A DNA stretch of 64,000 nt from Clostridia bacterium (GTDB taxonomy: Bacteria > Bacillota > Clostridia > Christensenellales > Borkfalkiaceae), in assembly GCA_900770185.1 (NCBI GenBank), contig CAAGJM010000035.1:1-64000 (forward strand). The letters run 5' to 3'. Under the pieces are notes generated by a model. That model saw only the letters and a program-made list of their open reading frames with translations, was not told the DNA's origin and searched no databases. The translations under genes and the position numbers were made by a program. Positions 9,201 to 17,026 of the stretch are shown piece after piece (the stretch's first letter is position 1; the number at the start of each line of letters is the position of its first letter).

Positions 9201-9276
9201 TTACACGTTTATAGTTTACGCGATGGACGGTGAAGGAAACACTTCGACGCTTAAATGGTCGGTAAACGTAAAATAA
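6238..9276 (+). CDS. Large secreted protein with Ig-like domains
   Basis: This 1012-residue protein starts with a signal peptide (positive MKNKK, hydrophobic 7-24, cleavage likely after VYA at residue 30). It has no lipobox and no LPXTG or other wall-anchor tail, so it may be released or held by partners. An early section (about 100-350) looks like a beta-sandwich of the concanavalin/LamG kind. From about 360 on, several Ig-like modules follow one another, each with the pattern of a Tyr-rich strand and a DGFGNKAEKV- or DYIGKTAVASF-type closing strand, like bacterial Ig and HYR-type domains. I recognise no catalytic site. It lies in the importer operon with a GGGAG site upstream. A role in binding or spacing glycan-active proteins at the cell surface is inferred. 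Confidence 0.7.
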   Translation: MKNKKTLVAFILTIAFCVSIGTVGAISVYAKTEKWSAVNIETSYAYGDDFIVPERTVTAGDKTVTALSTVTYPNGKITSEKTVRLGIIGDYVIRYYAEIGSKQYAKEEKFSVNGVGYETKSPLSSAAYGNYGEYGANTDGLLVRLANKDELTFTKLIDVRSLSQATPIADFFITPDRQGSADFNKLIFRLTDSLDDSVYLDIEINRSQFSGSGLTMSWVMAGGNGQDMVGEELGKMIHVNDNVGASMDGSFVAQDNSGTWNGPAHNHEPDKYVMRIYFDYKTKTVYNTSKKVADLDDPVYYKDLWSGFVSDKARLSVRANGYLNTTANFCITAVNGLTQDELKNNSFCDDGAPVITVLTEESETPKAETGRAYSIPKAVGYDDYAGECETNVNVYYGYFSETPVSVGVVNGSFTPDRGGDYAIVYSACDGFGNKAEKVVLVEAVEKVDDIKINMPEGILTEIKLGEYLSFPVPTIVGGSGKINLETAVVFNGERVALKDGFRPENAGKYKIEYLATDYIGKTAVASFEVNAKANDKPLFLEDVSLPPVYISGGKYELPILYANDYSSGRLERVLCKVRVKDANGVKTYVSGERFIPTAANNGEKAEITYFAGETDYRTISVPVVIGRDESSVIMKNYVCGDDVTVDVRDENGALYTTGIAVTPKTNKAKWVFANAQVANGASVALQTINGKSSFDLLGFTFADANDSGCSVTVKAAVKTRKLEITHGDDVYTLETAIKNGGKIQVSLSDGKISIDCNDGESTLSLPLKVYDNGEKFNGFPSSRVYLGVYSEGDPSGIKYLVTSVCENVLSYRNNDSNAPAFSISGDYGGKWELNSVYTVNKGVCGDVFAPSSEVSFTVTAPDGSIVKDVNGKELKSVSADAEYELLLSSYGKYKISYSIKEVDWLGNSKIFNVTVSVVDEDAPVIEFTSDGTKEASVGETIVMPNFKVSDNVTAEKDIKVSVYVVNAYGKLIALKDGANSIKCEFNGVYTFIVYAMDGEGNTSTLKWSVNVK

Positions 9277-9289
9277 GGTGGAGAAAACG

Positions 9290-11365
9290 ATGAAAAATAA
9301 ATTTTTTGCAGTTTTAATCGCGTCTACGATTATGATTTCGTGTACGTTAGGCTTAACGGCTTGTAAATCAAAATCGGGCGGTTCTACGAAAAAAAACAGT
9401 ATTCCCGAACCCGTTTCCACGGTTGACGACGTTCATTCGCATAAAGTTGAAGGCACTTTGCACGAAGTAAACGTCAACGACGAAACGCCGATAGGTAACC
9501 TTGTCGACGGAGCGCGCGCTCAATACGTCGTGGTATCGCCTGAAAAATATTCGAAAGCGGCAATGTTTATAGTAAAGCATCTGTCTGCCGCAACCGGCGT
9601 AGCGTTTTCTTCGGTAATATCCGACAGTTGCGAGTTTAATTCGGGCAAAATCATCGCTTTGGGAACCCAAAATATTGTCGAAACCGTAACCGTGCCTTCC
9701 GCAGACGAACTCGGAAACCAGGGTTATTACGTTAAGACGGTCGGCGACGACGTGCTTATACATTGTTTAAGCGAAAACGGCGCGCAACTTGCCGCAATCG
9801 CATTTCTTCGCGCGGCGTTAGGGTACGATATGTTTTCGGAAGATTGCGTCGTTTATGAAAAGACGAGCGGAATCGTTCCTGCGATGGAAATTAAAGAGCG
9901 CCCCGATTACGAATTCAGATACAACGGTAATACGATTAGCGAAACCGCAAAATACGGAATGGGATTCTTATTATCCGACGGTATGCTGAAAACGGGAATA
10001 GGAAACGTTCACAATCTTTGGGATTTCTTTACCGAAGAAGATCTTATAAATCATAGAAAATGGTTTTCCGAAGACGCTGCCATGAAAGACGGAGCGGGCA
10101 ATGCCGTCCGTTTGGGTCAGCCTTGCTTTACCGCTCACGGCGATAAAGAAGAATATTCCGCGTTAATAGAGTATTTTTCAAATAAAGTTATAGCAAAACT
10201 GCGTGAAATGCCTACGATTACCTGTATGCGTATTTCTCAAAACGATACCGTAGGCGGTAACCTTACCTTAAAATGCGGCTGTACGGCATGCGCGGCAAGT
10301 TATGATTATTACGGAACGCTTGGCGGAGCGATGCTGTCTTTCACCAACGACGTAGCCGAAAAGGTATGCGCTTATCTTGATGAAAAAGAACCCGGAAGAG
10401 ATTTCAATCTCGTAGTGCTTGCATACGGCGCGGCCGTTCAGGCGCCCGTTCAACGCAAGAACGGCAGTTACGTTTTAGACGAACACGGTAAAGGAATACC
10501 CGAGATACGTTACGAGTTTGACGAGAACGGCGAAAAAACCGCCGTTACGGACGATTCCGGCAATCCCGTTAAACTCGTTTGCGGTCGCGGCGTCGGTTAT
10601 GAATTCGCAGCGTCCGCCGCAAACTGGATTCATTCTTTCTACGAACAGGAAAACAGAGAATACGCTTCGGCAGTCGAGGCATGGGCGGGGTTAGGCGCGT
10701 CTAACCTTTATATATGGTCATACGAAATCAGTTATTATCAGTATCTTTACCCGTATAACAACTACCAGATTTTGCTCGACAATTTCAAATACTTCAAGGA
10801 ATTCGGCGGACATTACATTTACCCCGAAGGAACTTGGGAAAACAGAAACAACCCGGGGTTTGCCAAACTGCGCGACTACGTCAATTCTAAAGGAATGTTT
10901 GACGTAAATTCCGATTATAACCAACTTGTCGACAAATTCTTCAAATACTATTTCAGGGAGGCCGCGCCCATAATGCGCGCATACTTCGACGAAGTTCAGA
11001 TAAATTTAAGCAATAACGAGAAAACGACCGGCGGCGGCGTTCACTCGTATGCGCTTTCAAGCAGCAGCGTTTGGCCGGAAGGAATGATAACCAACTGGAA
11101 CAATTCCTTTAAAAAAGCAGAAGCGGCTATCGAAAAATATGCCGAAAGCGACGCCGAACTTTACGAAGCATTGAAAAAACATATTCTTATCGAATCCCTT
11201 TTCCCGAGGTACGTGCTTTGCACTACGTACGCAAGATCATACAGCGTAGCGCAACGAAAAGAAATGCGTAAAGCCTTTATCGAAGACTTTGAAAAACTCG
11301 GAAATACCACCCATCAGGAACACTTTACGATTTCTGCCGTTACCTCTTCATGGGATTTAACTTGA
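9290..11365 (+). CDS. DUF4838 lipoprotein, possible glycan-active protein
   Basis: This 691-residue lipoprotein has the lipobox LTAC, followed by a Ser/Lys tether. The N-terminal part (about 60-190) resembles the non-catalytic domain that precedes the barrel in GH20 and GH67 glycosidases (VVVSPEKYSKAAMFIVKHLS, then IIALGTQN). The rest matches the DUF4838 type as I remember it: KERPDYEFRYN, FTAHGD, a Cys cluster in CGCTAC, then a barrel-like half with many aromatic residues. DUF4838 proteins are commonly found in carbohydrate loci, but their activity is not established. The ATG at 9290 is preceded by AAGGTGGAG; the in-frame GTG at 9278 lies inside that site. It starts 13 bases after the previous gene. 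Confidence 0.78.
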   Translation: MKNKFFAVLIASTIMISCTLGLTACKSKSGGSTKKNSIPEPVSTVDDVHSHKVEGTLHEVNVNDETPIGNLVDGARAQYVVVSPEKYSKAAMFIVKHLSAATGVAFSSVISDSCEFNSGKIIALGTQNIVETVTVPSADELGNQGYYVKTVGDDVLIHCLSENGAQLAAIAFLRAALGYDMFSEDCVVYEKTSGIVPAMEIKERPDYEFRYNGNTISETAKYGMGFLLSDGMLKTGIGNVHNLWDFFTEEDLINHRKWFSEDAAMKDGAGNAVRLGQPCFTAHGDKEEYSALIEYFSNKVIAKLREMPTITCMRISQNDTVGGNLTLKCGCTACAASYDYYGTLGGAMLSFTNDVAEKVCAYLDEKEPGRDFNLVVLAYGAAVQAPVQRKNGSYVLDEHGKGIPEIRYEFDENGEKTAVTDDSGNPVKLVCGRGVGYEFAASAANWIHSFYEQENREYASAVEAWAGLGASNLYIWSYEISYYQYLYPYNNYQILLDNFKYFKEFGGHYIYPEGTWENRNNPGFAKLRDYVNSKGMFDVNSDYNQLVDKFFKYYFREAAPIMRAYFDEVQINLSNNEKTTGGGVHSYALSSSSVWPEGMITNWNNSFKKAEAAIEKYAESDAELYEALKKHILIESLFPRYVLCTTYARSYSVAQRKEMRKAFIEDFEKLGNTTHQEHFTISAVTSSWDLT

Positions 11366-11381
11366 ACGGAGTGATACGACT

Positions 11382-14300
11382 ATGAGAAAAAATCTGATTA
11401 AAAGACTTCTTATTTTAGCTGAAGCAATATTGCTTGTTTGTTCGGTTATTTGCTTAGTGTCTTGCGGTAAAAAAAATAACGGCGGCAATAACGGCGGCAA
11501 TAACGCCGATAAGACGGTAGATATAACCGTATCGCCGGAGGCGGTTACCGTTTCCGAATACGAATTCGTTACGCTTACGGCAAAAGTGTCGGGCAGCGAC
11601 GAATCGGTTGTCTGGTCGTCGAGCGATAATTCGGTTGCAACGGTAAACGAGAACGGCTTAGTTTACGGTGTAAAGCAGGGAACAGCCGAAATTACCGCAA
11701 AAGCAGGCAATGCGAGCGCGAAATGCGCCGTAACCGTTAAAAAGACGATAAACGTTCCCGTCGTTAAATTTACAGACGAAATAACAGTAGAAAAATCAGG
11801 CGTTTTTGTCGGCGAATTAAAAGTTTTATTTAACGGCGAAGACGTTACCGACGAATCCGAAATCGTTTGGTCTTTGGCGCCCGATGCATTAAGCGGAGTA
11901 TGCGACGTTGCAAGCGACGGCAAAAATGTTACTTTTTCAGGAAAGGAACTCGGTGAAACAGAATTTTTCGTGGCGGTAACCGCAAAAGACATTTTCGTAA
12001 ACAAATCGGTTAAGGTTAAAGTGGTTGAAAGCGTTATCAGCGTCGTCCCTACGGGCAAAGCCGTAAACAGCGGTTACGACGGCTATACCGTTAATCTTTG
12101 CACCGCCGAATTAGACGGTAAAAGTACTTCAACCAATCTCTCTTTTACCGTTTACGAGGGAAGTAAGGTTGTCAAAAACGCCGAAATCGTATGGGATACG
12201 GAATCGGAATTTTACAATCCCGAAGTAGCGACGATTGCCGGAACGAACGGCAATTATACCGTAACTAAAGCGGCTGTAGGTAAAACCCGTCTTGACGGAA
12301 CTTATATAAGCTCCGATAACAAATCGGTTAAAGTATACGTGAACGTGGTTGTCGAAAAAGCGACTATAAACCTTTCCGACCACGCCGTTATTGAAGTAGA
12401 AAACCTTAAAGAAATCGACGTGCCGAGCGAAATATCGGAGAACGTAAACGCGGTAATGCTCGGCGAAAAAAACATTCTTTCGTCTATAAACGGCGGAAAA
12501 ATGTCTTTCGATAAATCGAAACTTCCCGTAAAGGCCGCCGAACTCGGCAAAAAACAGCTTACGGTTTCTACCGAAAACTATAATTATAATATGACCGCCG
12601 ACGTTTACACTTTAATAGTAAGCGACAAAGGCGAATTCGATTTAATGCGCGAAAGCGCGCGCAGAAACGGTGACGTGGAGCATACCGGCGTACTCGACGG
12701 TTATTATTTGCTTGATAACGACGTTGAGTATAACGGCGCGTTTACGTCAATGACGGATACCGGCGAAATATGGGCGGTAAACAACGCTCTTAAAGGCGGC
12801 ACGTGGCATAACGCCGCCAAGTACGGCTTCAAGGGCGTGTTCGACGGTTGCGGATATAACGTAAACGGGTTAACGGTCAAACCTATATCGTCATCGCAAA
12901 GCGGCGGAATAATAGGTTATATGCATAACGACGGCGTTTTCAAAAACGCGTCGTTCACTAACGCCGTCGTTTACGAGAATAACGGGTTTATTTGTTCTAT
13001 CGGCGGCGGGCTTATTGAAAACGTCAGCGTTTCTTTCGCTCAACTCGGTAGCGGAGGCGCAAACAGAGAACTCGACACTAATAATCCGAGGCGTATGGGC
13101 GCGTTCTTCCCGTATATCGGCTTAGATACGGCTACCGTTAAAAACTGCGTCGTAAACGCAATCGGCGCGAAAATCTATTACGAACAAAGTTCCGTGTCGG
13201 GCTTATCTAATATAAGGCTCGGCAGCGGAGCGAACAAGGTCGAAAATCTTATCGTCTTGTGCGACGGGGCGTACGCCGATAAAATTCTGACAGTTTCAGG
13301 CGCGACCAACACGGCAAAATCTTTCGGAGAACTTGCTTCAGACGCAGGTTGTATCGGCGCAACGGACGAGTTTGACAGAAATTACTGGACCGTAATTAAC
13401 GGTGTGCCGCTTTTTGCCCGTCAGGCAGAAAAACTCGACTACAACGAAAACGTGAAATTTGTAGGGCTTCCGACAACGATGAATACCGGAAGCGAAATTG
13501 CGGTTAAAACCAACGTCGAGTACAGCGATATTACGATAGACGGTCTTTATGACGGCGTTACTTACGAAGGCGGCGTGTTAAAAATTGCCGAAACCGCGGC
13601 AAGCGGCGAAATAACTTTAACGGCTACTTCTTTGATAAACGGAACGACCGACGTTAAGACGATAACCATAAATTATTGTGAAAAAGTCGAAGTTCCGCAC
13701 AGCGGAATCTTGCTTGAACAATCGGTAACGGAAATCGATTTATCGTTCGCCGCCGACTATATCGGCAATAACGTATCGATATATTACTTAGGGCAGCTTA
13801 TCGGCAGCGGCGCGCCCGATAACGGAAAACTTACCGTTGATTTGACGGGGGTAAGCGAAACGGGCGAGTTGACCTTTACCGCTTACAGCGATAAGGACGC
13901 TAAGCGATATATGTTTTCTATAACCGCGCGCGTCGTTACTAAAATAATTCGCAACGCCGAAGATTTGGCGGCTATAAGAATCACGCAGGCAAATATCGAT
14001 AACGACGTTTCCATAAAGGGCATATACGTTCTTGCGAACGATATCGATATGCAAGGCGCGACGATAGGCGGAAAATTGACCTATAACAATAGCGGAAACG
14101 TTCCCGTATACAGGGCAGACTTCGGTTTCCTCGGTACCTTCGAAGGGCAAGGACGTACTATTTCGAACTTAAAGGTATCTTCGGGCGGTATATTCGGCCA
14201 TATCGGTAAAGGCGCGCTCGTAACCGACGTTATATTCGATAACGTTTCTTACGAACCGGAGTATCTTACGGCTTTGTTTGCCGTTACCGCAAGAGGCGCG

Positions 14301-14597
14301 AAATTCGCCAACGTTAAAATCAACGTTTCAAGTTACGGTTACGAAAAAGATATGGGGTACGGGCATGGGTTTATATCTTCGAGATATATGACCGATTGCA
14401 CCCTTATTAACGTCAATATAAACGCTAAAGGGTGCGACGTGTTCTCGATTTTCGGATTTAGCGTTTTAGGCGAAAACAAATGCATCAACGTTTTTGTTAA
14501 AGTAAAATCTTACAGCGTGTTCGGTTACAGCGGCGATTCGCATACCGATGAGTACGCCGTTACCGAAATGAAGGGCGTTAAAGTAACGCTTGCATAA
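11382..14597 (+). CDS. Giant lipoprotein with BIG2 and two GLUG-like modules
   Basis: This 1071-residue lipoprotein has its lipid Cys at 28 (LVSC) and an Asn/Gly-rich tether. A BIG2-type Ig domain follows at about 46-118 (SSSDNSVATVNENGLVYGVKQGTAEITA). More Ig-like strands come next, then two copies of a GLUG-like module at about 440-555 and 850-1071. Each copy reads: a YxLxxDI/DV stretch, then GxFDGxGYNVNGL (or GTFEGQGRTISNL), then GGIIGYM and a block of short beta strands ending in NVxxSFA/NVKINV. This pattern suggests a small beta-helix or ladder. No catalytic residues are apparent. The same module recurs in the next two genes, so the three proteins form a family set. A surface adhesin or glycan-binding role is inferred. 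Confidence 0.75.
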   Translation: MRKNLIKRLLILAEAILLVCSVICLVSCGKKNNGGNNGGNNADKTVDITVSPEAVTVSEYEFVTLTAKVSGSDESVVWSSSDNSVATVNENGLVYGVKQGTAEITAKAGNASAKCAVTVKKTINVPVVKFTDEITVEKSGVFVGELKVLFNGEDVTDESEIVWSLAPDALSGVCDVASDGKNVTFSGKELGETEFFVAVTAKDIFVNKSVKVKVVESVISVVPTGKAVNSGYDGYTVNLCTAELDGKSTSTNLSFTVYEGSKVVKNAEIVWDTESEFYNPEVATIAGTNGNYTVTKAAVGKTRLDGTYISSDNKSVKVYVNVVVEKATINLSDHAVIEVENLKEIDVPSEISENVNAVMLGEKNILSSINGGKMSFDKSKLPVKAAELGKKQLTVSTENYNYNMTADVYTLIVSDKGEFDLMRESARRNGDVEHTGVLDGYYLLDNDVEYNGAFTSMTDTGEIWAVNNALKGGTWHNAAKYGFKGVFDGCGYNVNGLTVKPISSSQSGGIIGYMHNDGVFKNASFTNAVVYENNGFICSIGGGLIENVSVSFAQLGSGGANRELDTNNPRRMGAFFPYIGLDTATVKNCVVNAIGAKIYYEQSSVSGLSNIRLGSGANKVENLIVLCDGAYADKILTVSGATNTAKSFGELASDAGCIGATDEFDRNYWTVINGVPLFARQAEKLDYNENVKFVGLPTTMNTGSEIAVKTNVEYSDITIDGLYDGVTYEGGVLKIAETAASGEITLTATSLINGTTDVKTITINYCEKVEVPHSGILLEQSVTEIDLSFAADYIGNNVSIYYLGQLIGSGAPDNGKLTVDLTGVSETGELTFTAYSDKDAKRYMFSITARVVTKIIRNAEDLAAIRITQANIDNDVSIKGIYVLANDIDMQGATIGGKLTYNNSGNVPVYRADFGFLGTFEGQGRTISNLKVSSGGIFGHIGKGALVTDVIFDNVSYEPEYLTALFAVTARGAKFANVKINVSSYGYEKDMGYGHGFISSRYMTDCTLINVNINAKGCDVFSIFGFSVLGENKCINVFVKVKSYSVFGYSGDSHTDEYAVTEMKGVKVTLA

Positions 14598-14599
14598 AA

Positions 14600-16936
14600 A
14601 TGATAACTATGTTGAAGTCAGGGTTTTTAAAACGTATCGTGCTGATATTTATCGTCTTAACGATGCTGTCTTTGTGCGCTTGCGGCGGTGATTTTGGCGG
14701 CGGTGATTTAGGCGGCGGTACGAATAACGATAACCAAACCGCATCGGGCGGCGTGAAAGATGAGGGTTCGGGCAGTGTTACGCCCGCCCCCGCACCGACC
14801 GAACCTAAGTTTTCCGATAACGTTTATTCTGTCGATTTATGCGATGAAATTACCCGCAAATATTTAAGCGCGATAAGCGTAGCCGAAGAATACGCGATTA
14901 TGAGTAAATACGGCGGTAGCATGCACGATTCGCAGACCGTTACCCGTATTACTATTAAAAACGGCAAAGCGCCGTTTGAGGTATCTTTATCCGATAATAT
15001 CGATATGGCGAACGCTACAACGAAAGTTACGTCGACAAGTACGTTCGTTTTCGGCGGAACGGCTGTGCCCGGGGTTAATTATTATTACGAGGCAAAAGAC
15101 GCCACAGGTAAAATCACCGAGCGCGGTACGATAAAAACGGCGGACTTACCCGTAAGAATAATCGACGCGCCCGGCGGAATAAATATTCGCGACGTGGGCG
15201 GCTGGCCTACCGAAAGCGGAAACTGCGTGGTATACGGTTTAGCGTACCGCGGGGCGCAACTAAACGGTTATAAGGGCGGCGCAAAACTTTCAGCGGAAGG
15301 CATAAAAGTTTTTCACGACGAACTCGGCATAAAAACCGAACTTGACCTTCGCGGCGCGAGCGACAGCGCAGGGCAGAACTCGTGTTACTTCGGCGCGGAC
15401 AGAAATTATAAAATGATATCTATTTCGCAGTACGACAGCGCTTTAATGACAAGCAAAACTCAACTTAAAGAAATTTTTGAGTTGTTGTCGGACGAAAGCA
15501 ATTACCCCGTGTATTTTCACTGCAACGCAGGGGCGGACAGAACGGGTACCGTTGCGTTTTTGTTAAACGGGCTTTTAGGGGTTTCGGAAAGCGACCTTAC
15601 GAAGGATTTCGAACTGACGTCTTTCGGCGGCGGTAAACGCCTCAGAAGCAAAGATACCGGCAGCGGTTACGACGATAGCGGAGTTTTCCAAAACGACGGC
15701 AGCAACTACGTTGCCTGGGGCAAAACCGTTAAGTACGTTAAAGATAATTACGTCAAAAAAGAGGGCGAAACTCTATCGGACGGTATAGAAAATTATCTTC
15801 TCGATATCGGCGTAACGCAAAACGATATCAATAAAATCAAAGTGCTTATGCTCGGGCTTAAAACAAAAGACGGCGAGCATAATAAGAGCGCGACTTGCGA
15901 AAAAAACGGCGTTAATCGTTACGAGCTTAACGGGGAAATTTTTGACGTAACAACCCCTTCTTTAGGACACGATTTTACCCTTGAAAACGGTACGGCAACC
16001 TGTAAAAGTTGCGGATTGCGCGGCGAATACGCCCACATAAACGCCGAAGTTTCAACCGCGTTCGATATTAAAAAAGAGTTATCTTTAACAAGCGTTTCGG
16101 TTACGGATAAATACGGTAAAAACGTTGAATCCGCGCTTACGTTCGATAAAACCGACGCCGGCGAAGATAAAACGTATATAGTAAAATCGGGCGAAAAAAC
16201 GATTATTGCCGAAGTTTCGGTTTGGTCTAAGATAATCAGCACCGAAAAAGACCTTAAAAACGCAAACGCTTACGCCGCCGTAAACACCGCGGCTAAAACG
16301 GTAAAAGGATATTATTTATTCGGCGCGGATATTTCGCTGAGCGGAAAATTCAAAAAAACCGACGCTATCGGATATAACGCGTACGGATATACTTTTACGG
16401 GGTTAATCGACGGTAACGGCAAAACGTTAAGCGGTCTTAACACCGAAAGCGGCGCAGCCCTCGTTTATTCGTTTAACGGCGAAATAAAAGACCTTACGGT
16501 TAAAGGCGAGGCAACCGACGACGGGGCGCAATTCTTATGCGCGTCATCGTACGGCGGAAAAATTCATAACGTAAAAGCCGAGGTCGTCCTCGGAGAAAAA
16601 AGTCTTGAAACGGCTAATTCGGCAATTCTGGGAAATATCGGCGAAAACGGCGAGATTTCCGAAATTCGTCTTGAAAACGTAACCGTGATAGAAAGTTCCG
16701 CCATCGATAAAAAGGTAAACCGTAAAAAATCGAGCGTGTTAGGCAAAATTTTTAATCAAGCGGATAAGCAAAAAATTTTAATAGACGGGCTAACCGTCGT
16801 AGGAATTCGCCCCATAATAACCGCGGTGTTCGAAGATTACGACGTTGCCGGCGAAGTTACGCTTAAAACCTTTTTAGGCGACGGAGTGAAAAACGTTACG
16901 ATTATAAATACCGTTTCCGCATACGAAAAACTGTAA
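14600..16936 (+). CDS. Lipoprotein tyrosine phosphatase with GLUG-like module
   Basis: This 778-residue lipoprotein has Cys28 in the lipobox LCAC. Residues about 185-395 match the bacterial Y_phosphatase3 tyrosine/dual-specificity phosphatases: the entry block GGINIRDVGGWPT, the YRGAQL strand, and the HCNAGADRTG P-loop with the catalytic Cys308 and Arg314 of the HCX5R signature. A short Cys/His segment (GHDF, then CKSCG) links to a GLUG-like module at about 547-778 like those of the neighbours. Lipoprotein export would place the phosphatase outside the membrane, where phosphotyrosine is scarce, so the substrate may be a phosphorylated glycan, teichoic-acid-like polymer or host molecule. The ATG is two bases after the previous stop and has no clear ribosome site, which suggests translational coupling. 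Confidence 0.8.
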   Translation: MITMLKSGFLKRIVLIFIVLTMLSLCACGGDFGGGDLGGGTNNDNQTASGGVKDEGSGSVTPAPAPTEPKFSDNVYSVDLCDEITRKYLSAISVAEEYAIMSKYGGSMHDSQTVTRITIKNGKAPFEVSLSDNIDMANATTKVTSTSTFVFGGTAVPGVNYYYEAKDATGKITERGTIKTADLPVRIIDAPGGINIRDVGGWPTESGNCVVYGLAYRGAQLNGYKGGAKLSAEGIKVFHDELGIKTELDLRGASDSAGQNSCYFGADRNYKMISISQYDSALMTSKTQLKEIFELLSDESNYPVYFHCNAGADRTGTVAFLLNGLLGVSESDLTKDFELTSFGGGKRLRSKDTGSGYDDSGVFQNDGSNYVAWGKTVKYVKDNYVKKEGETLSDGIENYLLDIGVTQNDINKIKVLMLGLKTKDGEHNKSATCEKNGVNRYELNGEIFDVTTPSLGHDFTLENGTATCKSCGLRGEYAHINAEVSTAFDIKKELSLTSVSVTDKYGKNVESALTFDKTDAGEDKTYIVKSGEKTIIAEVSVWSKIISTEKDLKNANAYAAVNTAAKTVKGYYLFGADISLSGKFKKTDAIGYNAYGYTFTGLIDGNGKTLSGLNTESGAALVYSFNGEIKDLTVKGEATDDGAQFLCASSYGGKIHNVKAEVVLGEKSLETANSAILGNIGENGEISEIRLENVTVIESSAIDKKVNRKKSSVLGKIFNQADKQKILIDGLTVVGIRPIITAVFEDYDVAGEVTLKTFLGDGVKNVTIINTVSAYEKL

Positions 16937-16952
16937 CCGAAAATTATCGTAT

Positions 16953-17004
16953 TTAAGATTTTATTATCTTAATAACAACGTAACCTATACGCAAAATATG
17001 CGTA
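16953..17004 (+). other. Two small intercistronic hairpins
   Basis: Short inverted repeats TTAAGAT/ATCTTAA (16953-16972) and TACGCA/TGCGTA (16988-17004) fill the 90-base gap before the next lipoprotein gene. They lack a T-run, so they may be processing or stability elements rather than a terminator. I see no promoter here. Confidence 0.35.
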
Positions 17005-17026
17005 AATAAATATTTGGAGGGAAAAT

